From contig CM039509.1 in the NCBI GenBank assembly GCA_022432975.1, forward strand, positions 42,070,209-42,134,208: a stretch of DNA of 64,000 nt. Direction: 5' to 3'. Positions within the stretch are counted from its first letter, which is position 1, and the number at the start of each line of letters is the position of its first letter. Shown here in pieces: positions 20,996-32,400 of this stretch. The translations under genes were made by a program, and so were the position numbers. The notes beneath the pieces were generated by a model. It did no database searches, was not told the origin of the DNA, and saw only the letters and a program-made list of their open reading frames with translations. The stretch comes from Begonia masoniana. Lineage: Eukaryota; Streptophyta; Magnoliopsida; Cucurbitales; Begoniaceae.

Positions 20996-23802
20996 TGTAA
21001 TACCCGGCTTGTACGGATTTCGGGTTTAATATATTATATTCATATAATATATTATATGTGGCATTTTTAGTAATTATGTCAAATCAAGTCGGTTTCGCAA
21101 ACAGAAAGCTTTATTGCGATCCTAACGATTAATAGGAATTTTAAGAATATTACGAGAATTTTCGGAATAGTGACGCAATATTCCGAGTAATTATGTTTCT
21201 CGTAATGTAATGGATGTTTTATTAAAATTAGTAAACGAAGTCCGTTTCACGAAGAGAAAGCGTCATTATCACCCTAACAAGTAATTAGAATTTTAAGGAA
21301 GTTTTGGGCATTTTTGGAGTTTAAGCGCTATGTTCTGAATAAATACGCTATCGTAAAGTAAACGATGGTTTAGTAAAAATAGTAAACGGGGTCCGTTTTG
21401 CGAACGGACAGTTTTAATAAAGCCCTGACGACGAATATGAGTTATTGACAAAATAAGGAATTTTCGAGAATCCGAATCGTTGGACGATTAACGAAACGAA
21501 GGACGAAACAAATAGATTTAAGTAAGAAGGGCAAAATGGTAATTTGCAAATCCATTTTATAAAAACATCACAAATCATTTTCTCTCCCTCACTTTCTCTC
21601 CTCTCCTTCTCTGGATCGCACGAACAGGGAGCTTTCTCCCTCCCTTTGACCGCCGGCGATTTCCTCCTCCGAGCTCCGATTCGAGCTCCGTTCGTTTCGT
21701 TTTCTTCACGGTTCCTCCTCCCCTCGCTACCCTCGGTATGTGGCTTTAGTTTTCGAGCGTTTATTTCGAGTTTTCGGGTCGATTTAGTTTTAGGGTTTCG
21801 ATTAGGGTTTCGATAAAAATGTCGAATTAGGGCTCGTAATTAATAGGTTAGCCGTAATTAAGCGTATATTGAACGTATTGGACGTTATTGGACGAAGAAA
21901 AATCAATTTGCGAAAAAGTTAAAATTTGGTAAAATCTCGGGTTTTTAGGAAAAACTCGGTAATTGAGGTTTCGAATTGTCGAGCTTGAATTGACGTTTTA
22001 AAAGCTTCGATTAATTGAGTTGGAACTTTAGGAATTGCCTTAGTTAAGGTTTTATTGAAATTGGACGTTTAGTAGTTTAAACCTGTTTTGACAAAAGTTG
22101 CGTTTTGCCCAGACGAACGACGCTCGTGGACGGAGCTCAGCGTGCTACGGACGTCAGGTAAGTCTCCGCGACTTGTTTGGCCGATTGGCCTACACCATAT
22201 GATCTTATGTTGTTCGAGGAATTGGAGAATTGTTTGTTTAAATGCTTTGGTTGGGTAGTTAGGATTAGTTCTTTTGTAAGGTTATGCTTGAGTGTCTTGA
22301 TGGTACGTATGATAGTTTGTATGTTTATGTTTTAAGTCTGTTTATAGCATTGTATCTGTTCATGCATCATGTTTCTGAAAAGCACGAAAAAGGAAATTTC
22401 CATGCATGTTTTATGAAAAGGAAAAAGGTTAATGAAAATGTAAGAATGAATGAAATCTGTTTCGGCGGTGGTGGTGGTTCAGACATGGCTGCTTGGGGAG
22501 CATGTTTTCCCCCCGGTTAGATACGAGGGGCTATCCAATCGCGGGATGTGCCGTTCCTATCTAGCGAGAGTGAGGCCACGGTAAAGTAAAGTATAAGTAT
22601 AAGTATAAGTATAAGTATAAGTAATGAAACGAAATGAAATGAATAGCGAAAAGGTAGGAAGCATGTTTTTTTTACAAACGGCACGCATAGCATGCATTGC
22701 ATCCACGTAGACTTACTGAGCCTTAAGCTCACGACTTATGTTTATGGTGTAGGTGACCTCTACACAGGTGAGGATGAGATCCCTCCACCCGAGGCATGAT
22801 CGGTTGATGGATGATGGCCGTGGGAGTGCGCTGAGTGGTCGAGGCGCGTTTTGACCCGTGGGGACGTAGGTATATGTTTTGGGGATGTGATATGAATTGT
22901 GTAAACTGAATATATTAGGATGTTTGGTCTGGTTAATTAATAGGTTTATGTTTGGACGATTTGAAACTTGGTTTATAACTGTTTTGGTGAACTATCTGAA
23001 TTTGTTTTCTGTTAAGTAGGAGGAAGTATTTGATGTTTAAATGGATCCACGCAAGTTGTTTTGAGGAAAGTTCGTTACGTTTTAATCACGCTTTCGAGTA
23101 TATTTTGGTTCGTTTGTTCTGTAGTTGATAAATTGAGGATAGAGATGTTTTGTTGAAGAGTTCTGAATATTAGGCATGAAAAGTAACGAAGGAAAGTGTG
23201 AATGAAAAGGAAGAAATGTGCTCTCTGGAAAGAAGAAGAAATGCAGGTATTTGCTCTCTGGAAATCGGATTCCAGAGAGCAAACCGAGGGGATGAATCGC
23301 TGCAAACATGCAGCGACCAATCGCTGTAAATGGGCAGCGACTGGGCGCTGCATGCAGCGACCAATTGCTGCCAATGGCAGCGACCAATTGCTGCCAATGG
23401 CAGCGACTGGGCGCTGCCCATGGCAGCGATCAGTCGCTGCACATGGGCAGCGACTGGGCGCTGCTCATGGGCAGCGATCAGTCGCTGCTCATGGGCAGCG
23501 ACTGGTTGCTGTTCGGGCAGCAAACGCAGCGACTGGGCGCTGCGTTTGCTGCTGTTTTCTCCGCGATAGAAGACGTTTTTACCCTCCCAAGTTTTATTAA
23601 ATGTAAAGTTTTGTTTTAATAGTTTTTATTTAATTTGTTTAAGTCGTTTTAAATGTTTTGAAGTTAGATTTTAAATTTCGATTTAGTTCCGCTAAAGGAT
23701 AAAATTAAAGTTTAAATTGAAAGGTTGTATGAGGGAAAAGAAAATGAAAAATTTATACGGTAAATATGGGTAAATAAAGGGTACGGATTTAGGGGTGTTA
23801 CA
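20996..23802 (+). mobile_element. Solo-LTR-like unit A (2807 bp)
   Basis: Ends are TGTAATACCC and GGGGTGTTACA, with perfect 5-bp duplications TCCAA (20991-20995 and 23803-23807). Internal landmarks in order: a CT-rich leader ending at donor CTCG/GTATG (21735); a 45-nt candidate exon 22113-22157 bounded by GCCCAG and GTAAGT; and a 19-codon block 22743-22799 (YGVGD...GEDEIPPPEA, stop) whose GTAG could be an acceptor at 22752. A palindrome array follows at 23294-23552. No retrotransposon genes. Lies in the LARD internal region. Confidence 0.85.
23294..23552 (+). repeat. Palindromic GCGA-N4-TCGC array in unit A
   Basis: About eleven units of roughly 20-26 bp with dyad cores such as GCGACCAATCGC, GCGATCAGTCGC and GCGACTGGGCGC, separated by TGCCCATGGGCA-like spacers. 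Long frames across it on both strands are by-products of the repeat. Confidence 0.88.
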
Positions 23803-25340
23803 TCCAAACACTTACACGACACAAACAAAAATCACAACAATTAGAACAAGCTTTCAAGAAAACATTGTGAAAATTAAACAAATACGGGCCATGGTTCATT
23901 CATGCTAGCTAATCAGTAACATGAGGTTAATATGGAAAAATCATATCAGATAATTGTCATAGCAATGTACTTCCAAGAATAGCAAGTTCAGACACATACA
24001 AACATAAAACACAAGTGCTCTCGGTCAACAATTCCGAAGAGTCTCCCAACAGTCCTAAACTAAAAGTGGACAGGAAAGTACCTTTTAGGCAAAGCAATTG
24101 ATAACTCCAAAATTGCCAATTAAGGAGGCCTCTTGCCTTGGGAGATGGGTACAAAAACTGCACGAATAAATGTTACGAAACACACACACAACAAAGTCTA
24201 AAATATGCAAAAATAACAATCTACATTGCAAAGCTAAAACATGCTAGATATAGTTTTCTAAATGCCTTAAACATTAAGCAATTGCAACCTAAAAACAAAA
24301 TCTAAAACACAAACTAAACAGCAAGAAAGACTCAAGAAAACAACATTTAAAACTCAAGAAAAACACTAAGACACATGCTGAAAAACAGCAAAGAAAAATA
24401 AAGAAAACAGCTAAAAGAATTGGAACAGAGCTATCACCAATCAATATATATGCTATCAAATATGAGGCATTAAAGTTCAGCAATTAACCATGGTGAATGG
24501 ACACTAAACAGAAGTAAAAAGATGCAGAAAAACTGATTCAAAAAGCTGTAGAAAAAAATGCAGAAAAACAGATTTGAAATCAACCTAAAAGCTAAACAAA
24601 CTTTCACCAAAACCAGAAATGTATGCTGCAAATTTATCAATTAAATCTCAGCATTTTCCTTGGTGATTGACTCTAAAAGAGCAGCAAAGGTGCTGCAAAA
24701 ACCTCAAGAAAACGGACCAAAACAAGCTGCAAAAAACAACAGACCATAATAAAAAAAAATGCAGAAAATTGTTTCCAATCAGAACAGATTTTTTTGAAAA
24801 CAAAATTTAATCCTAAACATGGACAATCTAAGACACTAAACTAGACACAATCAACAGCAAACAAACATACATGCTCAACAATTGTAGCATCCTTGAACAA
24901 TCTATCACGCTAAACAACACACTAAAATAAAACTAGACATGCTGGTGGGTGGAATCAGAAATGAAACAGAACAGAAACACATGCTTTGACAAAAACAGAA
25001 AAAGAAAATCAACAAGAAAACAACAAATTAAACCAGCTAAACATGCTGGACAACAAGAGATTAAAATGAATCAAAGATACAGAAACGTGCTAGAACATTT
25101 GATGATATTTCAGTCACCAAAACAGAACAGCAAAAATAAAATAGAAACATGAACAAAACACAACACATTTCAACAACAAAAAATGAAAACCAGACAGAAC
25201 AGAAAACTACAGCAAGCTAAACATCAAACTAAACAAGACATGCATGACAGAAACAAAGTCGAGAAGCACTTAGCAGGAAAACAGAACAGCAGAAACAAGG
25301 GGAAAAACAGAACCCGAATTGTGCAAACAAGAGCACTTAG

Positions 25341-25352
25341 GCTCTGATACCA
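25341..25352 (-). other. Primer binding site of the LARD-like element (tRNA-iMet)
   Basis: The minus strand reads TGGTATCAGAGC two bases after the 5' LTR end, which fixes the element's orientation. Confidence 0.92.
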
Positions 25353-26084
25353 AATGATGGGCTACGGGCCTGCAAATGGGTAGAAAAACATGCAACGGAA
25401 GACTTGAAAAGCAACAACAGATCGGTGCTCGAAGACACCCAAAAACAGACGCGAAATCAGACGACAAACAGAGGAGAAAACACGAAAATGGAAAGATGCA
25501 TTCAGTGATGTGGGTGAGTGAACAAATCGGCTTCTTTGCCACAAAGAAGACCGATAAGGGGAGGGAAATGGAAATGGAGGTAAATGACCCGTTGCTGGCC
25601 CAAAAGCTATCGAAGCTTCAGGTGAGAAACTCATCCTTGCCAGGGACGATTTCACAGTGCCGGGAACAGGATTTCATCAAGCTTCGCCTCACTGCCAACT
25701 CAAGAATGAGCGACGAGAGGGAGAGGAATAAGAGCTACTCCGAGCATCCCAAACTCGGAAAGCAATTCTGTGCAGCCCTCAGGCGACGAACGCCGTCTAC
25801 GCACTAGAGAACCTCTCGGGTTTCTCTCAACAAAGGAAAAACTCTCTCTTTGGTTTCCAAAAATTTGAATCAATAGCTAAAAAAATTACAGAGCTACAAG
25901 GGGAGCTAAATACACCGAAAAATAAGATGGAGACTTCTGGCGAGGGCGACGGAATGCGGCTGTGCAGATGACCGTTGGCGAAGAAGGATATAGCCGTTGG
26001 CGTGAATCGGCTGAGGAGTGAAGCAGCGACAGTGAACCAGTTTTGGTCTTTAGGCTGAAGGGCGTGAAGCGGTTCAGCTTTGTT

Positions 26085-28563
26085 TGTCACGAACCTAAAT
26101 ACTGTACCCAATTTCCGTACTATATTTTTTTTTATACTTTAAATAAACTCTAAGCGGAACCTAAACCGAAATCGAAACCAGAATCGAAATCGGAATTGAG
26201 TTCTAACTTTTAAAACAATTTAAATAAAACTTAAAACCATTTAATTAATACTTAAATTAATTAAAAATCGTCATGAGGCGATTATTCGCCCATAAATGGG
26301 GCGAATAATCGCCCTTAGGCGATTGCAACAGGCGACCAGTCGCCTGTTGTAAATCGCCAGTGGCGATCAGTCGCCACATTTGTGGCGACTGGTCGCCACA
26401 CTCCTTGGAAATTTCCAGGGAGTGGCGACCATCTGGCGACCAGATCGCCTTCCTAGGCGAATGGTCGCCAACCCCTCTGCCCCCTCTCATTTTTCTTTTC
26501 CTTCTTCTCTCATTTTCTTCTATCTTTCTCTTCCCTTAATCTTCTCTATACACTTTACACCTCCTTCACCATTTCACTAACAAAATCATCAAACACACTC
26601 ACTCAAAAATCTCATTTTACCAATTGCCCCAAAATAATGATTCGAAACACATTTAAAACATAACCTATTTTCATGGAAACAAACCACATGGATATATTTA
26701 AAACCTAAACAAATCCTCCTGTTTTGAAATCAACAAAAGATTATAAAATCCATTTCCAATGCGTTTCAAAACATCGATATGTAAACCTATCAACTACCAG
26801 TTCTCAAACATCCTAAAATGTCTATACAATTATCAATCCAAACATTCTAAAAACCCCAAAATCTATACATACGTCCCCACGGGTCAGGTAAGCGTCGACT
26901 GCGCCAGCACACCATCGCAACCATTCTCCGTCAACTGCATCACTCCTCAGGTGGAGGGATCTCATCCTCACCTGTTTCCTCGAAATCACCTACACCATAC
27001 AACACACTATGAGATAAAAATCTCAGCAAGACTCGTAAATGCAAATGCTATGCTATGCTATGTTGTGCTATGCTATGCCATGCTATGCACTATAGGTGTC
27101 ACCGAGATCCTATCCCCCAAACCAGAGAGAGCTCATCCAGCGGGCAGACTACTCTTTCCAGCTAGAGGAGGGGGGTGCACGCTTACAACACGTACAGCTG
27201 TGCCTGAGCCCCACCTCGCGTGACCTATAAACTGTATACCTTTCGGCCTGTATGCCTTTCGGCCTGTAAACTATATGCCTTATGACCTAATTTTATTCTT
27301 TGCATTATCTTTAAACTTCATGCAGAAATTCATTTTCATGTTTTTCTTTAAAACACGTGATGCGTGAACAATTCTATATCATAAAGTAAACAAGCAATAA
27401 CGTGTACCATCAAGACTGTAAAGTATAACCTATAAACCACTAAACCTAGCTACCTAAACCAAGCAAAATTAAACAGACGCATCTCCAAAACTCCTCGAGA
27501 CGACATTCGACGTATGGTGTAGGCCAATCGGCCATAGAAGATCACGAGAACTTACCTCGTGTCCAAAGCAGCTCAAGCTCCGTCCACGAGCGTTGTTTGT
27601 CTGAGGCAAAACATAATATCGAAGTTAAAACGAGTTTAAACTATCGATCGTCCAAATTTACCAAAACCTTAACTAAAGAACTTCTTAAAGTTCTAATCCA
27701 ATTTATTGAGCTATTTATTCGAGCAAATTACGCTCGGCACCACAATTCCTAATTTACGAGTTTTCCCTAAAATCACGAAATTTCACAAATTATAACATTT
27801 TTCCTAAATCAACTAGATTAGTCCAATAACGTCCAATATATCCTTTATATCCTTAAACACGATAAACTTATTAATTACGAACCCTAAATCGACATTTTTA
27901 TCGAAACCCTAAAGGAAAACCCTAACGATAAACTCTACGAAACTCGGAATTTAATGCTCTAAAACTATAGAATCATACCTAGAGCGTTGATTGGAGGAGA
28001 AAGCGTGAAGAAAACGGAACGATCGGAAGACAAATCGGAGGTCGGATGTTGAGGATCGCCGCGGCCAGAGAGGAGAAGGCTCTCTGGTTTTCGTGAATGC
28101 CAGAGAAGAAAAGAGAAAGTGAGGGAGAGAAGAGGGAAATTGTTATGTTATAAATTTTGGTTTTGCGAATTACCATTTTGCTCTTAGCACTTAATTCTAT
28201 TTGTTTCGTCCTTCGTTTCGTTAATCGGCTAAAGATTCGGCTTCTCTAAATCTCCCTATTTCACCAACAAGTCCAACTTATTATTTGGGATTTAACAAAA
28301 CTGTCCGTTCGCAATTTGGATCTCGTTTACTATTTTTACTAAAACGTCCTTTACATTACGATAGAGGTAATTACTCGGAATATAGCGTTATTATCCCGAA
28401 AATTCCCTAAATTTCCTTAAAATTCCAATTAATCGTTAGGACCGTAATAAAGCTTTCTTTTCGTAAAACGGACCTGAGTTGACATATTTACAAAAATATC
28501 ATTATATAATAAAATATTAATATAGTATATTAAATCTAAAATCCGTACAAGCCGGGTATTACA
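26085..28563 (-). mobile_element. Solo-LTR-like unit B (2479 bp)
   Basis: On the minus strand it starts TGTAATACCCGGCTTGTACG like unit A and ends in CGTGACA. Perfect duplications TTGTT lie at 26080-26084 and 28564-28568. The 45-nt candidate exon is 27556-27600, flanked on the minus strand by CTCAG and GTAAGT. The short open block is 26940-26999 (20 codons, YGVGDFEE...GEDEIPPPEE, stop). A palindrome array lies near its 3' end. It interrupts the LARD 5' LTR, so it is younger than that element. Confidence 0.85.
26269..26475 (-). repeat. Palindromic GCGA-N4-TCGC array in unit B
   Basis: Dyads such as GCGACCAGTCGC, GCGATCAGTCGC, GCGACTGGTCGC and GCGAATAATCGC occur together with the near-palindrome TTGGAAATTTCCA. 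Same core logic as unit A but different spacers. Confidence 0.85.
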
Positions 28564-28949
28564 TTGTTTCTCCTTGGTTTGGCCGGTTCACTTGGTTCAG
28601 TCCGGTTTAGCTTGGTTCCTCTCTTGATTTGGCTGGTTCAGCTTGGCTCCTCTCTTGCTTTGCCATCCTTTGAAGAGTATTACAAAAATATACATTATAA
28701 AAGGCTAAAGTTTGCCAATTAACGAGTTTTAAACAAAACTAAAGTTTTCTAAAAATATATAATTAAATACAAGGCTCGTTTACACAATTTGAATTAAAGG
28801 AAAACAAATTCTCTCTTCATTAATTCTTCCCAAGCCTTGAGAATCCATTTACCTACAAAATTCCACAGGTCCATTAGATATAAAATAAATAATTAATTAC
28901 ATACCTTGACTTGTGCACGATGGATCGAGATCGTTGGCATATCATACTT

Positions 28950-30372
28950 TCAAACCCTGCAAAAAATATATGTCATATGTTAGTAGGTGAAAGCATATAA
29001 ATCTTGACAATAATCACATATACTTACTTTTTGTTGATTGGAAATGAATGTCCAGCTTTCACCACGATCAAATTCAATATCCATCAACAATAACCTGACA
29101 AACCATTTCCAAGACTTCTTCAACTTAACATCGACAACAGCCACTGCAACAGGATATATTCCATCATTTGCATCTACACTGATAGCTGTTAGAAGTTGAC
29201 CAGGACATGCCCCCTTCAAGTGACATCCGTCCAAACTTATTACCGGTTGACATCCGGCTAAAAGGCCTCTCTTACATGCATCTAAACACATGTAAAGTCG
29301 CTTGAATATAGGATCTGTTTGACCATCAACCCTATCAACATTGATAACGAAGGTGCTACCAGGATTGGATCTCAGAACTTCTTTCGCATACGACCCCAGC
29401 TGTTTATATTGCACAATTGAATCCACATTTACAGCCCTCCTCCTTGCCCTGATTGCTAGGTTAGGGCTGATGTTGACATTAAAGTCTCGCCTTACTGTGT
29501 CAATAATAGATGATATTTTCCACCGAGGTTTGCTTCTAAATCGATGCAAATAACGTTCTGCCACCCACTTAGCTGTTGCATGTCGACTCTCCATTGTGCG
29601 AGCACAGTCATGAACATCATTCAACCTCTTCACTTGGAAAGACTCTTCATTTGTCACTTTTGATGCGTAGAGTCTCCAAGCACAACCTTTCTGACAAACC
29701 GCTTCTATTCTTGCTTTCTCATGTTTGGTAAATTTGATGTCAAATCCGTTAACCAAAGCATAATCAGCGATTTTTTTCTTAATTTCAGCCAATGAGCTGA
29801 ATTTGTCTTCCAAACATATTTCTAAAGAGTTGTTTACTGATTATGCGGTGTTCGCTTCATACATCATATCATCGGATTCAACGGTTGAAAGATTGTCATC
29901 GGGTAAGGAGGCTGAAAATGATGGAATTAGAATATGAGTTGGATCCCCTACTTCACCCACAGCTGCCTCATCTACATGAGTTGGATCCCTCGCTTCACCA
30001 ACTTGAGGACCACCATCAAACTCTGATGAATCAGATGACTCATCATTTCTAGCCTCTTCCTGGCAGATGTCTTCATGGTTTACGTACATATGAATGTGAC
30101 GTTTGTCATCAAACGACCCAACCATTTGAAGTACGTCATTATCGGACTTCACTATTCACAATCTATTTTTCATTCCTAATGGAGGCTCCACGTAATACAG
30201 AGTCTTCCATACTCCAGCTCCGACATTTACAACCATGTCGACAACCACAAAAAAAGGACACCTTATCCACATCAATATTTGTCACTAGTTCATCATCTCA
30301 ACCCACGTACTGTAAATTCTTTTTCTTGATGAGCTTCCCTCCATAGCGAAAGTCAATTGAAAATGTGTCCAT
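28950..30372 (-). pseudogene. MULE transposase, N-terminal half
   Basis: Translation starts at ATG 30372 (MDTFSIDFRYGGKL), directly after a candidate acceptor (TTGCAG, 30381-30386) that would receive the TIR exon. The region then has stops within about 25 codons and an in-frame TAA at 29841-29843. From 29840 to about 29030 a long frame covers the MuDR N-terminal DNA-binding region (KHEKARIEAVC, CAWRLYASK) and the start of the MULE catalytic domain (PVISLDGCHLKG, with its aspartate). An intron (GTAAGT...TTTGCAG) follows SNQQK, and the next exon is cut after a few codons by the LARD insertion. The rest is at 17390-18400. Confidence 0.88.
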
Positions 30373-30666
30373 CTTCTTTCCTGCAAGGTTACATAGATTC
30401 AATTCGATTAAGTCAGTTTTGGTATTTAAATTCTAATCAACTTAATACACATTTAAACTTTTAAACAAATAGCTTTCCAAATGAAAAGTCCAGAAAATTC
30501 GTTAAGCTATACGAAAATCGAACCATCAGAATAATAAGAGCAAAAAATTCATCAACTAGATTTAGGGCAGAAAATATTGAAGTTTATTGGAAATAAGAAG
30601 GCTAGGGTGAATTCAAATTCGTTAAGCTAATTAAAATCGAATCATAACAATAGTTCTGCAAACTCA

Positions 30667-30984
30667 CCATCAGAATAGAAGCAGAAAATTCACCATCAAA
30701 ATCATTGGCAAAATCAAAGTAAATTTTATCTGAAAAAATTAAAAAATCGAAGTACAACAACGAAGTTCAGAAACCCTAACTATTCAATGCAGTACATCAA
30801 GAACAATTATTGGTTCAGATTTCAGACTCCAAAAACAAAGAACTTCAACAATTACAATAAGCAAATTTCTTCAGAAGTATGAGAAAGTTTTACCTTACCT
30901 TCGTTGGTCGAGATGTGAGTAATCTGTCAACTGTCGTTTGGCAAGTGGCGAGAGAGAATCAAACGCGAGCGAGGCGGGGGTCTC

Positions 30985-31062
<78 letters not shown>

Positions 31063-31390
31063 AGAGAGCGGGGCGAAAGAGAGGGGAAAGAGAGGCGAGT
31101 TGGTCGGGGGTCTGCATTTTTGGAACTCAGAAATGAGAAGAGCAAAGACAAAGTAATAAGATTTAAAAAACAACCAGAGTTGAAATAGCCAAACTGGTCT
31201 GGTCCGATTATGACTCCATGCAGGGGCATTTCGAGAACAAAAAATGAACACGTGAAAAAAACATGACTTTTTTACGGTAGGGGCCATGTTACCCATTATC
31301 AATACTTTAAGGTTGTTCTTGCTCATATCCGAGTTTACGGTGTAAATTATCCATTTCACCTTGTTGTAGGGGCCAAATTGCACTTTACCC
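30667..31390 (-). repeat. MULE right terminal inverted repeat
   Basis: Inverse of 10451-11155, with a longer (GA)n run at about 30987-31058. On the minus strand it contains the donor CGAAG/GTAAG (exon side ends at 30899) that would splice to 30380, just before the transposase ATG. Confidence 0.88.
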
Positions 31391-31609
31391 TATTTTTTTT
31401 TTTAAACCTCATGACTCCACATGTCTTCAAATCATCATCTGCTCCCATTTCTACTTCTCTCTCTAAAATGGCTCTGCAGTTTCCTCATTTCCAACCTCTC
31501 CTCAACTACCATTATCGACTTATCAGTCATCTCATTCACATAGACCAGACCCTCTTCTTCTTCTTCGTTGGAGGAATCTTGGATTTGAGTGTGTAATTAT
31601 TGGAAGGTT
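31391..31609. other. Short flank between the MULE and the gag-only copia element
   Basis: T-rich start, then a frame from ATG near 31470 with no family similarity. The sequence on the far side of the copia element (from 34942) continues it. I see no supported gene. Confidence 0.4.
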
Positions 31610-31614
31610 TCAAC

Positions 31615-31882
31615 TGTTAGTATTAGACGCCCTAATCCACCTGTAACGATTGATCAAGAATACCGAAAAAGAAAAATGAGAAAATAATGGACACCGAATT
31701 TTACGTGAAAACCCTAGAAAGGGAAAAAACCACGGGCAGAGGAGATAATCACTAATATTCAAATTCGGTACAATGAGTTTTGCGACTCAAGTATCAATAT
31801 ATAGGGAAAACGTAAAACCCTAATATTGATATACGGGCCCAACTCGGCCTAACTAGAATTCGGGTCACACCAAATTCTAACA
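31615..31882 (-). repeat. 3' LTR of the gag-only copia element
   Basis: It matches 34672-34936 over its full length with a handful of differences; ends TGTTAG/CTAACA. Confidence 0.92.
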
Positions 31883-32400
31883 AACTCCACTTTGACACGA
31901 ATTCCACATGAGAGATCCAACGGGCTACTCGGCCCAATCCAAAGCGAATCCAGAACACTGAACTCTGACAATCTCCACCTTTAACAAAATTCCAGCAAGT
32001 AAACAAATCTGCAAAACTCCATTAAAAACAAACTCCTCTACCACAAAGGCCCCAGATGGGCCAGCTCAGCATCTGATACCGTTCAAGTTTAAGCCTCGCT
32101 TAAACTTGAAAGACTTACTTGAGAAGAAATCGCATCTCCTCCTCCATGGTATCACTGAACTATCAGAGTTGCTGCAACAAACTCCATCTGAACATGTCGA
32201 AGACTCCACACAGGAATCGTTACCCTCGAACACATTTAATACATAACCCACAGTTTCATCATATCGTCCCGAAGTTTTAACCTTCTGCATTGTTCTGCCT
32301 TTGACAATACCATTCTGACGTGAAACTGAAACTGATGACTGAACATCTGTAATAAGCTGACTCACCAGCTCTGATGTTCCCTCAGATCCCAACCTGAACT

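Larger units (their letters stand above)
19512..25354 (-). other. Internal region of the LARD-like element, no genes
   Basis: AT-rich sequence dense in AAACA-type tracts on the plus strand, with no coding similarity in any frame. A segment of about 100 bp around 20880-20970 recurs near 23880-23970 (ATGGTTCATTCATGCTAGCT), on either side of nested unit A. Solo LTR A occupies 20996-23802. Confidence 0.75.
18406..28944 (-). mobile_element. Non-autonomous LTR retrotransposon without coding capacity (LARD-like)
   Basis: LTRs at 18406-19511 and 25355-28944 are both 1106 bp once the nested solo LTR B and its duplication are removed. The target duplication is TACTT (18401-18405 and 28945-28949). On the minus strand the 5' LTR is the right copy. 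The primer site TGGTATCAGAGC lies just inside it, and the purine tract GGGAGGGGATA lies just before the left LTR. The internal region, about 3.0 kb after removing solo LTR A, has no gag or pol similarity and no long ORF. It was inserted into a transposase exon of the MULE. Confidence 0.88.
25355..28944 (-). repeat. 5' LTR of the LARD-like element, interrupted by solo LTR B
   Basis: LTR sequence is at 25355-26084 and 28569-28944, and the intervening DNA is unit B plus its duplicated target. Similarity to the other LTR resumes exactly at the duplicated TTGTT. Confidence 0.92.
10451..31390. mobile_element. Mutator-like element (MULE) with long TIRs, 20.9 kb including nested insertions
   Basis: The termini are GGGTAAAGTGCAATTT and its near-exact inverse, and the inverted repeats are about 0.7 kb each. 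The flanks are TATTTTCTT (10442-10450) and TATTTTTTT (31391-31399), a 9-bp duplication with one mismatch, the size expected for Mutator. Inside are a GRF zinc-finger gene on the plus strand and a MuDR-type transposase on the minus strand, facing each other. Removing the nested SIRE fragment (about 4.9 kb) and the LARD element (10.5 kb) leaves roughly 5.4 kb, a normal autonomous MULE size. The transposase is now disrupted. Confidence 0.88.

Noticed and set aside
23075..23619. Several 80-130-codon frames on both strands over the unit A palindrome array
   Set aside because: Frames in all registers are a by-product of GC-rich repeats without stops; encoded peptides are simple QRLVAA-type repeats.
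20996..23802. DNA transposon interpretation of units A-E because of TGTAAYAC/GTRTTACA inverted ends
   Set aside because: TG...CA ends, 5-bp target duplications and an LTR-like promoter leader fit solo LTRs better; no transposase is present. Full-length relatives would settle it.
30879..31383. Frames rich in RERERE or SLSLSL at 10602-10919 and 30879-31383
   Set aside because: They translate the (GA)n/(TC)n microsatellites in the MULE TIRs.
31391..31609. A host gene start (ATG near 31470) split by the gag-only element
   Set aside because: The joined flanks give no continuing frame or family match, so a gene cannot be supported.
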